DNA of 64,000 nt from Sphingobacteriales bacterium (lineage in GTDB: Bacteria; Bacteroidota; Bacteroidia; Chitinophagales; Chitinophagaceae), in the NCBI GenBank assembly GCA_004144185.1, contig SEFP01000002.1, forward strand, positions 558,001-622,000, in the 5' to 3' direction. The translations under genes were made by a program, and so were the position numbers. Positions 44,473 to 53,026 of the stretch are shown here, piece after piece. Numbering within the stretch: the stretch's first letter is position 1; every line of letters starts with the position of its first letter. The notes under the pieces were generated by a model. The model had not been told where the DNA came from, made no database searches, and saw only the letters and a program-made list of their open reading frames with translations.

Positions 44473-46398
44473 TTAGGCATTTGCGCTTACTTCCGCGCCG
44501 TAAAACTGCCGCACAGTACGAGCAATGCCAGCGGCATCATACCCGCACTCCTGATGCAGTTGTGCAGGTGTTCCATGCTCCACCAGCTGATCCGGGATAC
44601 CCAAGATTTCTACCTGCGGATGATAGCCGTGCTCATTCAGCCATTCCAGCACCGCAGAACCAAAACCACCGACAACCGTTCCGTCTTCTACGGTAATGAT
44701 TTTCCGGAATTTGCGGCCGATCTGATCGAGTAAGACGCCATCAAGCGGCTTCACGAAGCGCAGATCATAGTGCGCCGGATTCAATCCTTCAGTTACTAAC
44801 GTTTCACAGGCGTCCACAGCAAAATTACCCGGATGCCCGATGGTCAGAATGGCCACGTCTTCTCCTTCACGAATGACACGGCCGGTTCCGGTTTCAATGG
44901 CTTCAAACGGGGTGCGCCACTCCGGCATCACACCTTGTCCGCGCGGATACCGGATGGAATACGGCAATTTATTTTCCGGAAGCTGCGCGGTATACATCAT
45001 GTTGCGGAGTTCCTGCTCATTCATCGGCGCGGCCACAATCAGATTGGGCACACAACGCATGAAAGCCAGATCGTAACAGCCATGGTGCGTCGGACCGTCA
45101 TCGCCCACCAGTCCGGCACGGTCGAGACAGAAAATCACCGGCAGTTTTTGGATGGCCACGTCATGGATTACCATGTCGTACGCCCGCTGCATAAACGACG
45201 AATAGATGTTGCAGAACACGGTCATTCCCTGCGTAGCCAATCCAGCAGACAAGGTAACGGCGTGTTGCTCGGCAATGCCCACATCCAGCGCGCGGTCGGG
45301 CATCACTTCCATCATATACTTCAGCGAACAGCCACTGGGCATCGCCGGGGTAATTCCCATGATCTTAGGATTCTGCTGCGCCAGTTCTACGATGGTATGA
45401 CCAAACACATCTTGGTATTTCGGCGGTTCGGGCTTCGTAACAGGCTTTTTATTGATGATGCCGGTAATCTTATCAAAGGTGCCGGGCGCATGCCACAGCG
45501 TCTGGTCTTTCTCTGCCAGCTCGTAGCCTTTTCCTTTTACGGTTTTGATGTGCAACAGCTTGGGACCGGGCAGATTTTTGAGCTGCTCCAGCGTATCGGC
45601 CAGTCCGGTTACGTTATGCCCGTCGATCGGCCCGAAGTACCGCATTCCCAGCGCTTCAAACAGGTTGGACGACTTGCTGAATACCCCTTTGACGCTGGCT
45701 TCGATTTTAGCGGCCATATCGCGGGTATACTCCGGCTTGGGGCCTTTCCCGAGAATTTTCCAGACGTCATCGCGCATCTTGTTCCAAAGCGGAGACGTGC
45801 TGATCTGGGTGAGGTATTCTTTGAGCGCACCTACGTTCTGGTCGATACTCATATTGTTGTCATTGAGAACAACAATCAGATTGGTTCCGGAAACGCCGGC
45901 ATGGTTCAGGGCTTCAAACGGCAAACCGGCCGTCATGGCTCCGTCTCCGATAATGGCTACGTGCTGACGGGTAGTATTGCCTTGCAGTTTGGAGGCAATC
46001 GCCATGCCCAAAGCCGCTGAAATCGAGGTACTGGAATGGCCTACGCCAAACGCGTCATACACGCTTTCGCTACGCTTCGGAAAGCCAGACAGTCCGCCGT
46101 ATTTACGGTTGGTGTGAAAATTCCGGCGTCGACCGGTCAGGATTTTATGGCCATAAGCCTGGTGCCCTACATCCCAGACCAGCTGATCATCGGGTGTATT
46201 AAAAACATAATGCAGGGCAACGGAAAGCTCCACGACACCGAGCGAAGCCCCGAAATGGCCTCCATGCACGCTCACAGTATCAATAATAAACTGACGTAAT
46301 TCATTGGCTACCTGAGGCAGCTGACTTTTATCCAATTGCCTTAGATCGGCGGGTATATCAATCTGCGACAGGAGCGGTCCGGCGGGTGTTTCTTGCAT
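44473..46398 (-). CDS. dxs: 1-deoxy-D-xylulose-5-phosphate synthase
   Basis: 641 residues. The first enzyme of the MEP isoprenoid pathway, joining pyruvate and glyceraldehyde 3-phosphate with thiamine diphosphate. Motifs: HGGHFGASLGVVELSVALHY near 45, DVGHQAYGHKILTGRR near 76, ThDP/Mg site GDGAMTAG (151-158) to NDNNMSID (179-186), and DRAGLVGDDGPTHHG in the transketolase domain. The ATG at 46398 is preferred; upstream residues are unlike the family. With ispE in the same window this shows a MEP-pathway organism. Confidence 0.97.
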   Translation of the reverse strand: MQETPAGPLLSQIDIPADLRQLDKSQLPQVANELRQFIIDTVSVHGGHFGASLGVVELSVALHYVFNTPDDQLVWDVGHQAYGHKILTGRRRNFHTNRKYGGLSGFPKRSESVYDAFGVGHSSTSISAALGMAIASKLQGNTTRQHVAIIGDGAMTAGLPFEALNHAGVSGTNLIVVLNDNNMSIDQNVGALKEYLTQISTSPLWNKMRDDVWKILGKGPKPEYTRDMAAKIEASVKGVFSKSSNLFEALGMRYFGPIDGHNVTGLADTLEQLKNLPGPKLLHIKTVKGKGYELAEKDQTLWHAPGTFDKITGIINKKPVTKPEPPKYQDVFGHTIVELAQQNPKIMGITPAMPSGCSLKYMMEVMPDRALDVGIAEQHAVTLSAGLATQGMTVFCNIYSSFMQRAYDMVIHDVAIQKLPVIFCLDRAGLVGDDGPTHHGCYDLAFMRCVPNLIVAAPMNEQELRNMMYTAQLPENKLPYSIRYPRGQGVMPEWRTPFEAIETGTGRVIREGEDVAILTIGHPGNFAVDACETLVTEGLNPAHYDLRFVKPLDGVLLDQIGRKFRKIITVEDGTVVGGFGSAVLEWLNEHGYHPQVEILGIPDQLVEHGTPAQLHQECGYDAAGIARTVRQFYGAEVSANA

Positions 46399-46434
46399 TT
46401 CAGTGACTTCCACAAAAGATTCTGGACGTAACGG

Positions 46435-46442
46435 CAAAAATA
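46435..46442 (-). promoter_or_regulatory. Promoter box TATTTTTG of dxs
   Basis: Exact TAnnTTTG on the minus strand, continuing CCG. It lies about 36 nt upstream of the chosen dxs ATG. Confidence 0.55.
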
Positions 46443-46652
46443 CGACCACCAGTATGTTTGGGATGACAGATTTTTGATTGGAACGTCAGACCTGAAGCAG
46501 ACTATGTTTTCCGGAAACCAGTCCGGAAGTTTTAAAAACCTATGCCCGCACCTTACCCAGGTTCCGGTTTCGTAGTATGCCGGCAGCCGGACGCTGAGTT
46601 CCCGGTTCAACGAATTCGGTTCGTTGGTTCAATCCAAAGTCTTCAATCCGAT

Positions 46653-46660
46653 TAGCTTTG
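46653..46660 (+). promoter_or_regulatory. Promoter box TAGCTTTG of the CPBP protease gene
   Basis: Exact TAnnTTTG, continuing CATC, and ending 11 nt before the ATG at 46672. Confidence 0.55.
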
Positions 46661-46671
46661 CATCTTCCCTG

Positions 46672-47631
46672 ATGGCTACACATCCGCTTTTCCGGGTGCG
46701 CTATTGGCGCACCTATCCCTGGCCTATGCAGCTGCTGTTGCTGCTGTTACTGGTCTTTACGCTGGCCTCTCTGTTTACAGCGATTGCCTATGTAGTCGTG
46801 CAGGCAACGACCGGCGCTTCGCTTCCCGAGCTCAGCAGGGTCAGCCGCGACAGCCCCCGTGTCTTCATCAATGGGGCATTGCTGGCACAGGCGTTTGGCA
46901 CCCTGGGAATGTTTCTGGTTCCGGCACTTTTATTTGCGTATGTATCGCATCCCCGGCCTGCCAATTATCTGGGTCTTCGCAAACCTGGCCGTCCGATACA
47001 GTGGTTGTTGGCTCTGATGTGTATTCTGAGCAGCGCACCTGTTTTCTTAGCAATCGATGCCTTATTGCGCCAGATCCTTCCTTTGAAAGATTCAGTAACG
47101 CAGGCGACTAATGACCGGCTGGTGGGTGCCTTTCTGGAAACGCATACTACACCACAGTTATTGGGTGCTCTAATAGTGGTGGCGCTATTGCCTGCGATTG
47201 CAGAAGAATTGTTTTTCCGGGGCATCCTGTTCCGGTTTGTGGCCAAAAAATTTCCGGGGGCCTGGCCGGCGGTCATCGGTTCGGCGGTCTGTTTTGCCGT
47301 TATTCACTCCAACCCATCCGGAATGCTGCCCATTTTTCTGGCCGGGATGCTGTTTGCCGCGTTTTATTACCTTACCGGCTCGATCTGGCCCGGCATTCTG
47401 GCGCATTTCGTATACAACGGCAGCCAGTTGCTGCTGTACCAGGTCTCCCAAAACCAGCCTGCGTTGAAGGCAGCACTGGCCGGGAATACGGTACCTATGG
47501 TGTATGTGATTGCCGGATTACTTCTTTTCGGCCTTTCGTTTCGACTGCTGTGGCGCCTCCGGACGCCTTTACCGGAAGGCTGGGCCTCTGATACGGACCC
47601 TTTGTTAGATTCTTCCGTTCCGGAAGCCTAA
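46672..47631 (+). CDS. CPBP family intramembrane glutamic protease
   Basis: 319 residues with about eight membrane segments. The CAAX/CPBP signature is present: EELFFRGILFRF (Glu178-Glu179), CFAVIHSNPSGMLPIFLAGMLF and GILAHFVYNGS, supplying the Glu and His residues of the active site. The substrate is unknown. It begins a same-strand run with cdsA, psd and the Cys-rich peptide. The ATG at 46672 follows the promoter box closely. Confidence 0.9.
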   Translation: MATHPLFRVRYWRTYPWPMQLLLLLLLVFTLASLFTAIAYVVVQATTGASLPELSRVSRDSPRVFINGALLAQAFGTLGMFLVPALLFAYVSHPRPANYLGLRKPGRPIQWLLALMCILSSAPVFLAIDALLRQILPLKDSVTQATNDRLVGAFLETHTTPQLLGALIVVALLPAIAEELFFRGILFRFVAKKFPGAWPAVIGSAVCFAVIHSNPSGMLPIFLAGMLFAAFYYLTGSIWPGILAHFVYNGSQLLLYQVSQNQPALKAALAGNTVPMVYVIAGLLLFGLSFRLLWRLRTPLPEGWASDTDPLLDSSVPEA

Positions 47632-47676
47632 GCGCACCCCAACTCATTCGTTTGCTGTTCTAAACCTGTTTTTCGT

Positions 47677-48552
47677 TTGCCGCTCGATCAAAAAACGCTC
47701 CTCGTCCGTACCGGTTCCGCCATTGTATTCGGAATCCTGATGCTTGCCGGGCTACTGGGACCCTTCTGGGGTTTTGGGCTGCTGGTACTGCTGATTCATT
47801 TTCTCTGCCTGCGGGAAGCCTTTCAACTGTTCAACCGGATTCTAAAGCAGCCACCGGCAGTCGGAACGGAATTTATCGCGCAGCTCTTCGGACTGGGCTT
47901 GTTGATTGCCATGATGGTGCCCATTCTGTTGCAGACGCCGTTCTTTTCGACGCCCAGCGAAGCCGCGACGCATGCCATTCCGGAAATTTTCTCCAACTTC
48001 TGGATCGCCGGACTGGTACTGTATCCGGCGCTTTTATTGCTGGGAACAGCACTCTCCAAAAAAGTAACCCCCATTGCCGCTGCGGAGGCGTTTACGGGTC
48101 ATCTGTATATCACCCTTTCAATGGCGTTGCTGTTGCTGCTGCGCGTGGCCGACAGCGCGTTCCCGGTGATTCTGATTACAGCGATCTGGATGAATGACAG
48201 CTTTGCGTACCTCTGCGGTTCGCTGTTTGGCCGGACCCCAATGACGTCAATTTCGCCCAAGAAAACCTGGGAAGGCACGTTGGGCGGTGCTGTGCTGACA
48301 CTGGCAGCAGGCGCATCGGTCAGCTACTTTATGCCGCAGTATTCGTATAAACTGACGATGGGGCTGGCCTTGTGTGCAGCTTTACCCGGCAATCTCGGTG
48401 ATCTGCTCGAAAGTCGCCTCAAGCGCTTGGCAGGCGTCAAAGACAGCGGTGCCATCATGCCCGGACACGGCGGGGCCCTCGACCGGTTCGACTCTCTGCT
48501 GATTGCCACACCCTTTGCATTCTGCTATCTCTACCTGCTGGATATGCTTTAA
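47677..48552 (+). CDS. cdsA: Phosphatidate cytidylyltransferase
   Basis: 291 residues with about eight membrane segments. It makes CDP-diacylglycerol from phosphatidate and CTP. The family signature is near the C-terminus: SPKKTWEGTLGG, then GDLLESRLKRLAGVKDSG and MPGHGGALDRFDSLL. No ATG fits; a TTG at 47677 is the best start. It is followed 114 nt later by psd, so two phospholipid-head-group genes are adjacent. Confidence 0.94.
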   Translation: MPLDQKTLLVRTGSAIVFGILMLAGLLGPFWGFGLLVLLIHFLCLREAFQLFNRILKQPPAVGTEFIAQLFGLGLLIAMMVPILLQTPFFSTPSEAATHAIPEIFSNFWIAGLVLYPALLLLGTALSKKVTPIAAAEAFTGHLYITLSMALLLLLRVADSAFPVILITAIWMNDSFAYLCGSLFGRTPMTSISPKKTWEGTLGGAVLTLAAGASVSYFMPQYSYKLTMGLALCAALPGNLGDLLESRLKRLAGVKDSGAIMPGHGGALDRFDSLLIATPFAFCYLYLLDML

Positions 48553-48666
48553 AGCGACACCTGTGCGCCGGATGCCGTCACTGTAGATTTTCATTTTAAT
48601 CCGGAAGGCAGGCAGATACCGTTCAGTGCCCTCCGACTATCTTTACCGCTTAATTTTCCCTTTCTC

Positions 48667-49332
48667 ATGACACTTCACCGCGAAGGCACGAAGTATATTC
48701 TGCTGGCGACGCTTTTCTGGATCGCTATTGGTACAATCAGTTGGATGTACGTCCGCGACATTCCGATTTTGTTTGGTGCTATCAATCTGGTCTGCTTCCT
48801 GCTGTGGTTCTGGATTGTCTGGTTTTTCCGCTTGCCCAAGCGTGATTTTTCAACCGGCGAGAACGTCGTAATTGCTCCGGCCGATGGTAAAGTCGTGGTA
48901 ATCGAAGAAACCTATGAGTCGGAGTACTTTAAAGACCAGCGTCTGCAGGTCAGCATCTTTATGAGTCCGCTGAATGTGCACGTCAACCGGGTGCCGATCG
49001 ACGGCGTGGTGAAGTATATGAAGTATCACGCGGGCAAATATCTCGTAGCCTGGCATCCGAAGAGCTCTACCGAAAACGAGCGCACTACGATGGTGATCGA
49101 AAACCCGCATGCGACGCTGTTGCTTCGGCAGATTGCCGGTGCGCTGGCCCGCCGCATCAAGTACTATGTCAAGGAAGGCCAGCAGGTACAGCAAAATGAG
49201 GAATTCGGCTTTATCCGGTTCGGTTCGCGCGTGGATATTTTCTTTCCCGTTGGCACCCAGATTGATGTTAAAATTGGCGAAACCGTTCAGGGCGGGATCA
49301 CTGTTTTAGGCAAAATCGGAGTACATTCGTAA
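48667..49332 (+). CDS. psd: Phosphatidylserine decarboxylase (short, archaeal-type)
   Basis: 221 residues. It converts phosphatidylserine to phosphatidylethanolamine. The N-terminus carries two membrane segments; APADGKVVVIEE (about 76), IFMSPLNVHVNRVPIDG (about 98) and the self-cleavage site in FIRFGSRVDIFFP (Gly-Ser, about residue 184) that yields the pyruvoyl group are visible. The length and the GS site identify the short Psd class. A TATCTTTA box lies upstream. Confidence 0.95.
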   Translation: MTLHREGTKYILLATLFWIAIGTISWMYVRDIPILFGAINLVCFLLWFWIVWFFRLPKRDFSTGENVVIAPADGKVVVIEETYESEYFKDQRLQVSIFMSPLNVHVNRVPIDGVVKYMKYHAGKYLVAWHPKSSTENERTTMVIENPHATLLLRQIAGALARRIKYYVKEGQQVQQNEEFGFIRFGSRVDIFFPVGTQIDVKIGETVQGGITVLGKIGVHS

Positions 49333-49359
49333 TTCAATATTTAACCCCCCTTTTTTCCC

Positions 49360-49554
49360 ATGAAAAAAATCACCCTCCTGCTGTCCGGTCTGATGATTGC
49401 TTTTGGTTCTTATGCTGGTGACGGCAATAAAGGCGGATGTTGCGCTGGTAAAAAAGAAGCCTGTGCAAAAGAGAAAAAAGAGGCATGTGCTAAAGGCAAA
49501 GGCTGCTGCAAGAAAGGCACTGAAACCGCTAAGGCTGACGTCAAGAAGAAATAA
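49360..49554 (+). CDS. Exported Cys/Lys-rich small protein
   Basis: 64 residues. After a signal peptide (MKKITLLLSGLMIAFGSYA) the mature ~45 residues hold seven cysteines in paired or repeated settings: GGCCAGKKEACAKEKKEACAK, GKGCCKK. The KKEACAK unit is repeated. High Cys and Lys content suggests metal binding or disulphide-linked structure in the periplasm. It starts 27 nt after psd and ends at a strong terminator. No family recognised. Confidence 0.72.
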   Translation: MKKITLLLSGLMIAFGSYAGDGNKGGCCAGKKEACAKEKKEACAKGKGCCKKGTETAKADVKKK

Positions 49555-49575
49555 TTTTTCTAAAAGAGGTTCCAT

Positions 49576-49608
49576 AAAAACGTCCCGGATGCTATCCGGG
49601 ACGTTTTT
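49576..49608 (+). terminator. Terminator of the cdsA-psd-Cys-rich peptide unit
   Basis: AAAAACGTCCCGGAT (49576-49590) pairs perfectly with ATCCGGGACGTTTTT (49594-49608). Confidence 0.93.
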
Positions 49609-49640
49609 CGTTTGGACCCGTTTGATCCGATATTTTGAGG

Positions 49641-50540
49641 TTAAAGCTGTCGCAGAATTTCTTCGATCAGATCATTCCTTCCGGCATCCAGCCACTGATA
49701 CGAACCGCTGTTCCGGAACCAAGTCAGCTGTCGCTTGGCATAGTTGCGGGTATGCTGGGCAATCTTTTCAGTAGCCTGCGCTAGTGTCCAGTCGCCGTCC
49801 AGCATCCGGAAGATTTCGGCATAGCCAACGGTTTGTAACGGTTGCAGCTCCCGGAAGGGCATAATGGCCTTTACTTCGTCTACCAATCCCGCCTCCAGCA
49901 TCGCTGTGACCCGCTGATTAATCCGTTCGTACAAGACCTCGCGGGGTCGGTCCAGCGCGATGCAGACCGTCCGGAAAGGACGTTCGGTCTGACGCCCCTG
50001 CTGAAACGAAAACAAACTTTTTCCGGAACTGCGGACAAACGTCAGCGCCCGCAACAGCCGCGCCGGATTATGGCTATCAATTGAAGCAAAGGTTGCCGGG
50101 TCGTCTTCCTGCAACTGCCCGCGCAGCCAGTTGATGCCTTTTTCAGTGTACTCGGCTTCGGTAGCCTCCCGGATACCGGCATTCACTTCAGGCATTGGAT
50201 CCAGCCCATGAAGCAGTGCCTTGAGATACAGGCCGGTGCCGCCGCAGATCACCGCCGTATCTGCCTTCCGGAAGATCCGGTCCAGCGTTTGCAGCCCGTA
50301 GGTTTCAAAGCCAGCCGCATTTTGCGGCGTCGTCAGCGGTATGCAATCCACGAAATGATGCCGTATAGTGGCCTGTTCTTCGAGGCTGGGCTGTGCCGTA
50401 CCAATCGCCATCCCCTGATAGCACTGGCGCGAGTCGGCCGACAGAATGTCTGTCTGCAATGCCTGCGCCACCTGAATGGCGACACTCGTTTTTCCCACGG
50501 CTGTAGGACCAGCGATAACAAGGGCAGTTTTCAAGGACAT
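49641..50540 (-). CDS. miaA: tRNA dimethylallyltransferase
   Basis: 299 residues. It adds dimethylallyl to A37 of tRNAs that read UNN codons. The P-loop GPTAVGKTS (11-19), SADSRQCYQGMAIGTAQPS (about 35-53), FVDC, CGGTGLYL and QTVGYAEIF are all family signatures. The start at 50540 (MSLKTALVIAGPT) is used; upstream residues lack similarity. Confidence 0.97.
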   Translation of the reverse strand: MSLKTALVIAGPTAVGKTSVAIQVAQALQTDILSADSRQCYQGMAIGTAQPSLEEQATIRHHFVDCIPLTTPQNAAGFETYGLQTLDRIFRKADTAVICGGTGLYLKALLHGLDPMPEVNAGIREATEAEYTEKGINWLRGQLQEDDPATFASIDSHNPARLLRALTFVRSSGKSLFSFQQGRQTERPFRTVCIALDRPREVLYERINQRVTAMLEAGLVDEVKAIMPFRELQPLQTVGYAEIFRMLDGDWTLAQATEKIAQHTRNYAKRQLTWFRNSGSYQWLDAGRNDLIEEILRQL

Positions 50541-50578
50541 AAAGGGTGAAAATTGTATAACGTACAAGGGTATTTGGC

Positions 50579-50643
50579 ACTTAGTACCCAATACCTTGTA
50601 TCTAATACTTAGTACGTAATTCCTTGTACCCGTTACCTAATAC
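50579..50643. repeat. Degenerate 28-bp direct repeat, about two copies
   Basis: ACTTAGTACCCAATACCTTG (50579-50598) recurs as ACTTAGTACGTAATTCCTTG (50607-50626), a 28-bp period, flanked by related TACAAGG and CCTAATA fragments. It fills the gap between miaA and the pRiA4b ORF-3-like gene and reaches the latter's stop codon. It is AT-rich with GTAC-centred palindromic units, and is unlike coding DNA. Confidence 0.6.
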
Positions 50644-51212
50644 TCCTCCTCGCTGCTGCTATCATAGCTTTCCTCGGCTTCGCCGCTACTGCTGCCTTCG
50701 CCTTCACTGCTATAGCCTTCGGCGATTTCTTCCGCACCCAGATCATTGACCAGTTCAGTTTCCGGCATCCGTTCAGGCGAAATACCTTTGATACCATACT
50801 GTGCCGGTGCGACGCCTTCTTTGGCAGCGACAAACGGATAGGTACGCTTGGGATGCTCTTCTTTTTCGATTCCGATCAGCTCGATCCAGAAATTCCAGCT
50901 GCGTTTGGCCGACCGGTATTCGTACAGAAATTTTTGAGCTGGAATGGTGATCAGTGCGCCTATCGGCGTTTTCACCATTGAAAGAGCCGGCGCATCTTTC
51001 TTATTGACCAGCACCTCGCTGGAAAGCTCGCGGCCGGCGCGGTTCCATTTGTCATCGCTCTCAAAGAAAGAGGCCGGATGCTTACCATCAAACTCAAACG
51101 CTTTGATGATGATGTTGTGCAGATCAGCAAATGTTTGGGCAGACTGGATTTCTATATCGCGGTAAATCTGGTCATCGTCTTCCCAGTATACGCGGAGGCG
51201 AAAAAGCGGCAT
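50637..51212 (-). CDS. Plasmid pRiA4b ORF-3 / IS1096 TnpR-like family protein
   Basis: 191 residues. The N-terminal ~150 match this poorly understood family: MPLFRLRVYWEDDDQIYRDIE, FADLHNIIIKAFEFDGKHPASFF, and WNFWIELIGIEKEE. The tail (from about 160) is a low-complexity Ser/Glu tract (EGYSSEGEGSSSGEAEESYDS). Despite the name, no transposon is here. A TATTTTTG box lies 6 nt before the ATG, so the transcript may be leaderless. Confidence 0.82.
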   Translation of the reverse strand: MPLFRLRVYWEDDDQIYRDIEIQSAQTFADLHNIIIKAFEFDGKHPASFFESDDKWNRAGRELSSEVLVNKKDAPALSMVKTPIGALITIPAQKFLYEYRSAKRSWNFWIELIGIEKEEHPKRTYPFVAAKEGVAPAQYGIKGISPERMPETELVNDLGAEEIAEGYSSEGEGSSSGEAEESYDSSSEEEY

Positions 51213-51218
51213 AAGAAG

Positions 51219-51226
51219 CAAAAATA
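51219..51226 (-). promoter_or_regulatory. Promoter box TATTTTTG touching a start codon
   Basis: Exact TAnnTTTG on the minus strand, continuing CTTC. Its last base is 6 nt before the ATG at 51212, the closest such spacing in the window. Confidence 0.5.
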
Positions 51227-51315
51227 AGGATGTCAGGGTTGGCTTTCAGGAAGAATGGGACGTCTTTTCTTTAAAAAGCCTTGTGTAAAAGTTTCATTGT
51301 GTAAAGAATAGTGCC

Positions 51316-51323
51316 TACTTTTG
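51316..51323 (+). promoter_or_regulatory. Promoter box TACTTTTG of rpmI-rplT
   Basis: Exact TAnnTTTG, continuing CCGA, 26 nt before the rpmI ATG. It gives the ribosomal-protein pair its own promoter, independent of infC. Confidence 0.65.
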
Positions 51324-51349
51324 CCGACCCAAAATAAATTACGAGCACC

Positions 51350-51547
51350 ATGCCTAAGGTGAAGCCACATAGCCGCGCAAAGAAAACCTTTAAAGTAACC
51401 GCTTCCGGTAAGATTAAGCGTTGGAGCGCCGGTAAAAAGCACCTGAACACGAAAAAAGCAACCAAGCGCAAACGTCACCTGCGCCAGTCTGCTTATGTGC
51501 ATCCGGCCAACGAACCCCTGGTAAAACGCATGTTGGGCCTTCAGTAA
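51350..51547 (+). CDS. rpmI: 50S ribosomal protein L35
   Basis: 65 residues, highly basic. MPKVKPHSRAKKTFKVTASG, then KIKRWSAGKKHLNTKKATKR and LRQSAYVHP, is the L35 pattern. It is followed by rplT after 44 nt. infC, normally just upstream in bacteria, is absent: the neighbour is an unrelated gene on the other strand. Confidence 0.98.
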   Translation: MPKVKPHSRAKKTFKVTASGKIKRWSAGKKHLNTKKATKRKRHLRQSAYVHPANEPLVKRMLGLQ

Positions 51548-51591
51548 GGGCTGCCCACTGCGCATTTGTTTCTTTTTAAACCCCATTTAAA

Positions 51592-51936
51592 ATGCCCCGT
51601 TCCGTAAACGCTGTTGCCTCCCGTGCACGGCGCAAAAAAATCCTTGCCCAGGCTAAAGGCTTCTATGGCAAGCGTAAGAATGTTTATACCGTTGCGAAAA
51701 ACATTCTCGAAAAAGGTCTTCAGTACAAATATGTAGGCCGTAAGCTGAAAAAGCGTGAGTACCGCAGCCTGTGGATCGCCCGTATCAACGCGGCCGTTCG
51801 CGAAGAAGGTCTGAGCTACTCCGTATTCATGAACAAGCTGAGCAAAAGCGGCATCACGCTGAACCGTAAGGTACTGGCTGATCTCGCGATGAACGAGCCG
51901 GCAAGCTTCAAAAGCCTCGTAGCTTCTGTAAAGTGA
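51592..51936 (+). CDS. rplT: 50S ribosomal protein L20
   Basis: 114 residues. [20 protein letters not shown], then [17 protein letters not shown], and the globular part with [21 protein letters not shown] and FMNKL are the L20 signatures. In several bacteria L20 represses its own operon through a leader RNA; I see no such fold in the short leader here. It ends at a perfect-palindrome terminator. Confidence 0.98.
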   Translation: MPRSVNAVASRARRKKILAQAKGFYGKRKNVYTVAKNILEKGLQYKYVGRKLKKREYRSLWIARINAAVREEGLSYSVFMNKLSKSGITLNRKVLADLAMNEPASFKSLVASVK

Positions 51937-51956
51937 TTTCCATTCCGTCTGGAATT

Positions 51957-51990
51957 AAAAGAGCGTTCTGCCTAGGCAGAACGCTCTTTT
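51957..51990 (+). terminator. 34-bp perfect palindrome, terminator of rpmI-rplT
   Basis: Gapless inverted repeat centred on CCTAGG, with arms AAAAGAGCGTTCTGCC; T-rich downstream. Same CCTAGG centre as the palindrome at 43328. Confidence 0.93.
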
Positions 51991-52087
51991 AATTTTTAGA
52001 TATTCTATCCGGTCCCTTCGGTTGACAGCATTTTTAGCATTGGTTGGGGTCATTTCCGAAACAAACTTAGAAATAGATACATGCCGA

Positions 52088-52864
52088 TCAGGAAATATCT
52101 TTCCGGAACAATGCAAATAAAGCGCTGCCGCTGCCGCTCATCTGGGCATACACCGCTCCCCGGTCATAAAGCTGCTGCTTGGTCCTAGCCAGTTCCGGAT
52201 GCATCGTACACACAGGTGCTTCAAAATCATTGCCGATTGTGAATCGCCAGTCTTCTACCGGAACCTGTGACAACTGCCGCAGGTCGAACGGCGCCGGACG
52301 GGGATGGAGCATTCCAAAAGCCTTACCCGTGCTGACGTGAATATCCGAAGGAACAATTTCAATCCGGTAGGCGTCGAGATTTAAATTCATCGGTTCCAGA
52401 CGCTCGCCCCGGCCGGATGCAAAACACGGCTTGCCGTAGATAAAAAACGGGCAGTCGGAGCCCAGCTGCAGGGCCAGTTCCAGTAAAGTTGCTTCCGGAA
52501 GGTGCAACTGATAAGCTTCATTCAGCAGCAGCAGGGTCTCTGCACCATCCGAAGAACCGCCACCCAATCCGGCCCCCATCGGGATGGCTTTATGGAGATG
52601 CCAGTCCAGCGCCGGAATGACATCCGGAAAGCGGTCCCGCAACAATTCATAGGCCTTCCATACCAAATTATCTTTGGAATCGCCTGCGACCGGCAGTCCA
52701 CCCAAATGCATCCGAACCGTTTCGCCTTGGGCAGGCACGGCTTCCAACACGTCCTGAACGGTTGCAACCGGCATGAAAACCGTTTCCAGATTGTGGTAGC
52801 CGTCGGCTCGTTTTTCGGTGATGTACAGGCCGAGGTTGATTTTGGCAATCGGGAAGCGAATCAT
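52088..52864 (-). CDS. ispE: 4-diphosphocytidyl-2-C-methyl-D-erythritol kinase
   Basis: 258 residues, GHMP kinase family. It phosphorylates CDP-methylerythritol in the MEP pathway. MIRFPIAKINLGLYITEKRADGYHNL is the classic start, the ATP loop PMGAGLGGGSSDGA is at about 95-108, and the late MSGSGSALFALF is the third GHMP motif. The ATG at 52864 is chosen from this N-terminus. A variant box TACCTTCG precedes it. Confidence 0.97.
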   Translation of the reverse strand: MIRFPIAKINLGLYITEKRADGYHNLETVFMPVATVQDVLEAVPAQGETVRMHLGGLPVAGDSKDNLVWKAYELLRDRFPDVIPALDWHLHKAIPMGAGLGGGSSDGAETLLLLNEAYQLHLPEATLLELALQLGSDCPFFIYGKPCFASGRGERLEPMNLNLDAYRIEIVPSDIHVSTGKAFGMLHPRPAPFDLRQLSQVPVEDWRFTIGNDFEAPVCTMHPELARTKQQLYDRGAVYAQMSGSGSALFALFRKDIS

Positions 52865-52987
52865 AAGCCCCGCGAAGGTAACAGGCGACCGCAGATGCGT
52901 TCCACGCCCGTCGGAGGTCATCCGGAAGGGATGGATTTTAAGGAATTTATAGCGTGGAGGATTCCTGTTTTAAACGTATCATGACGG

Positions 52988-52995
52988 TACTTTTG
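52988..52995 (+). promoter_or_regulatory. Promoter box TACTTTTG of the second TonB receptor
   Basis: Exact TAnnTTTG, continuing CAGGT, 31 nt before the ATG. A second near-match, GATCTTTGC, lies just 2 nt before the ATG. Confidence 0.5.
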
Positions 52996-53026
52996 CAGGT
53001 CCTTTTGAGGGGTCTTGATCTTTGCT

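Noticed and set aside
44833-46020. Long open frame (395 codons) on the + strand opposite dxs
   Set aside because: Antisense shadow; composition is not protein-like and dxs is unambiguous.
50579-50643. Possible CRISPR-like array
   Set aside because: Only two degenerate copies with no unique spacer of proper length, and no cas gene in the window.
50637-51212. Transposon remnant suggested by the IS1096/pRiA4b family name
   Set aside because: No inverted repeats, transposase or target duplications nearby; the family is mostly chromosomal.
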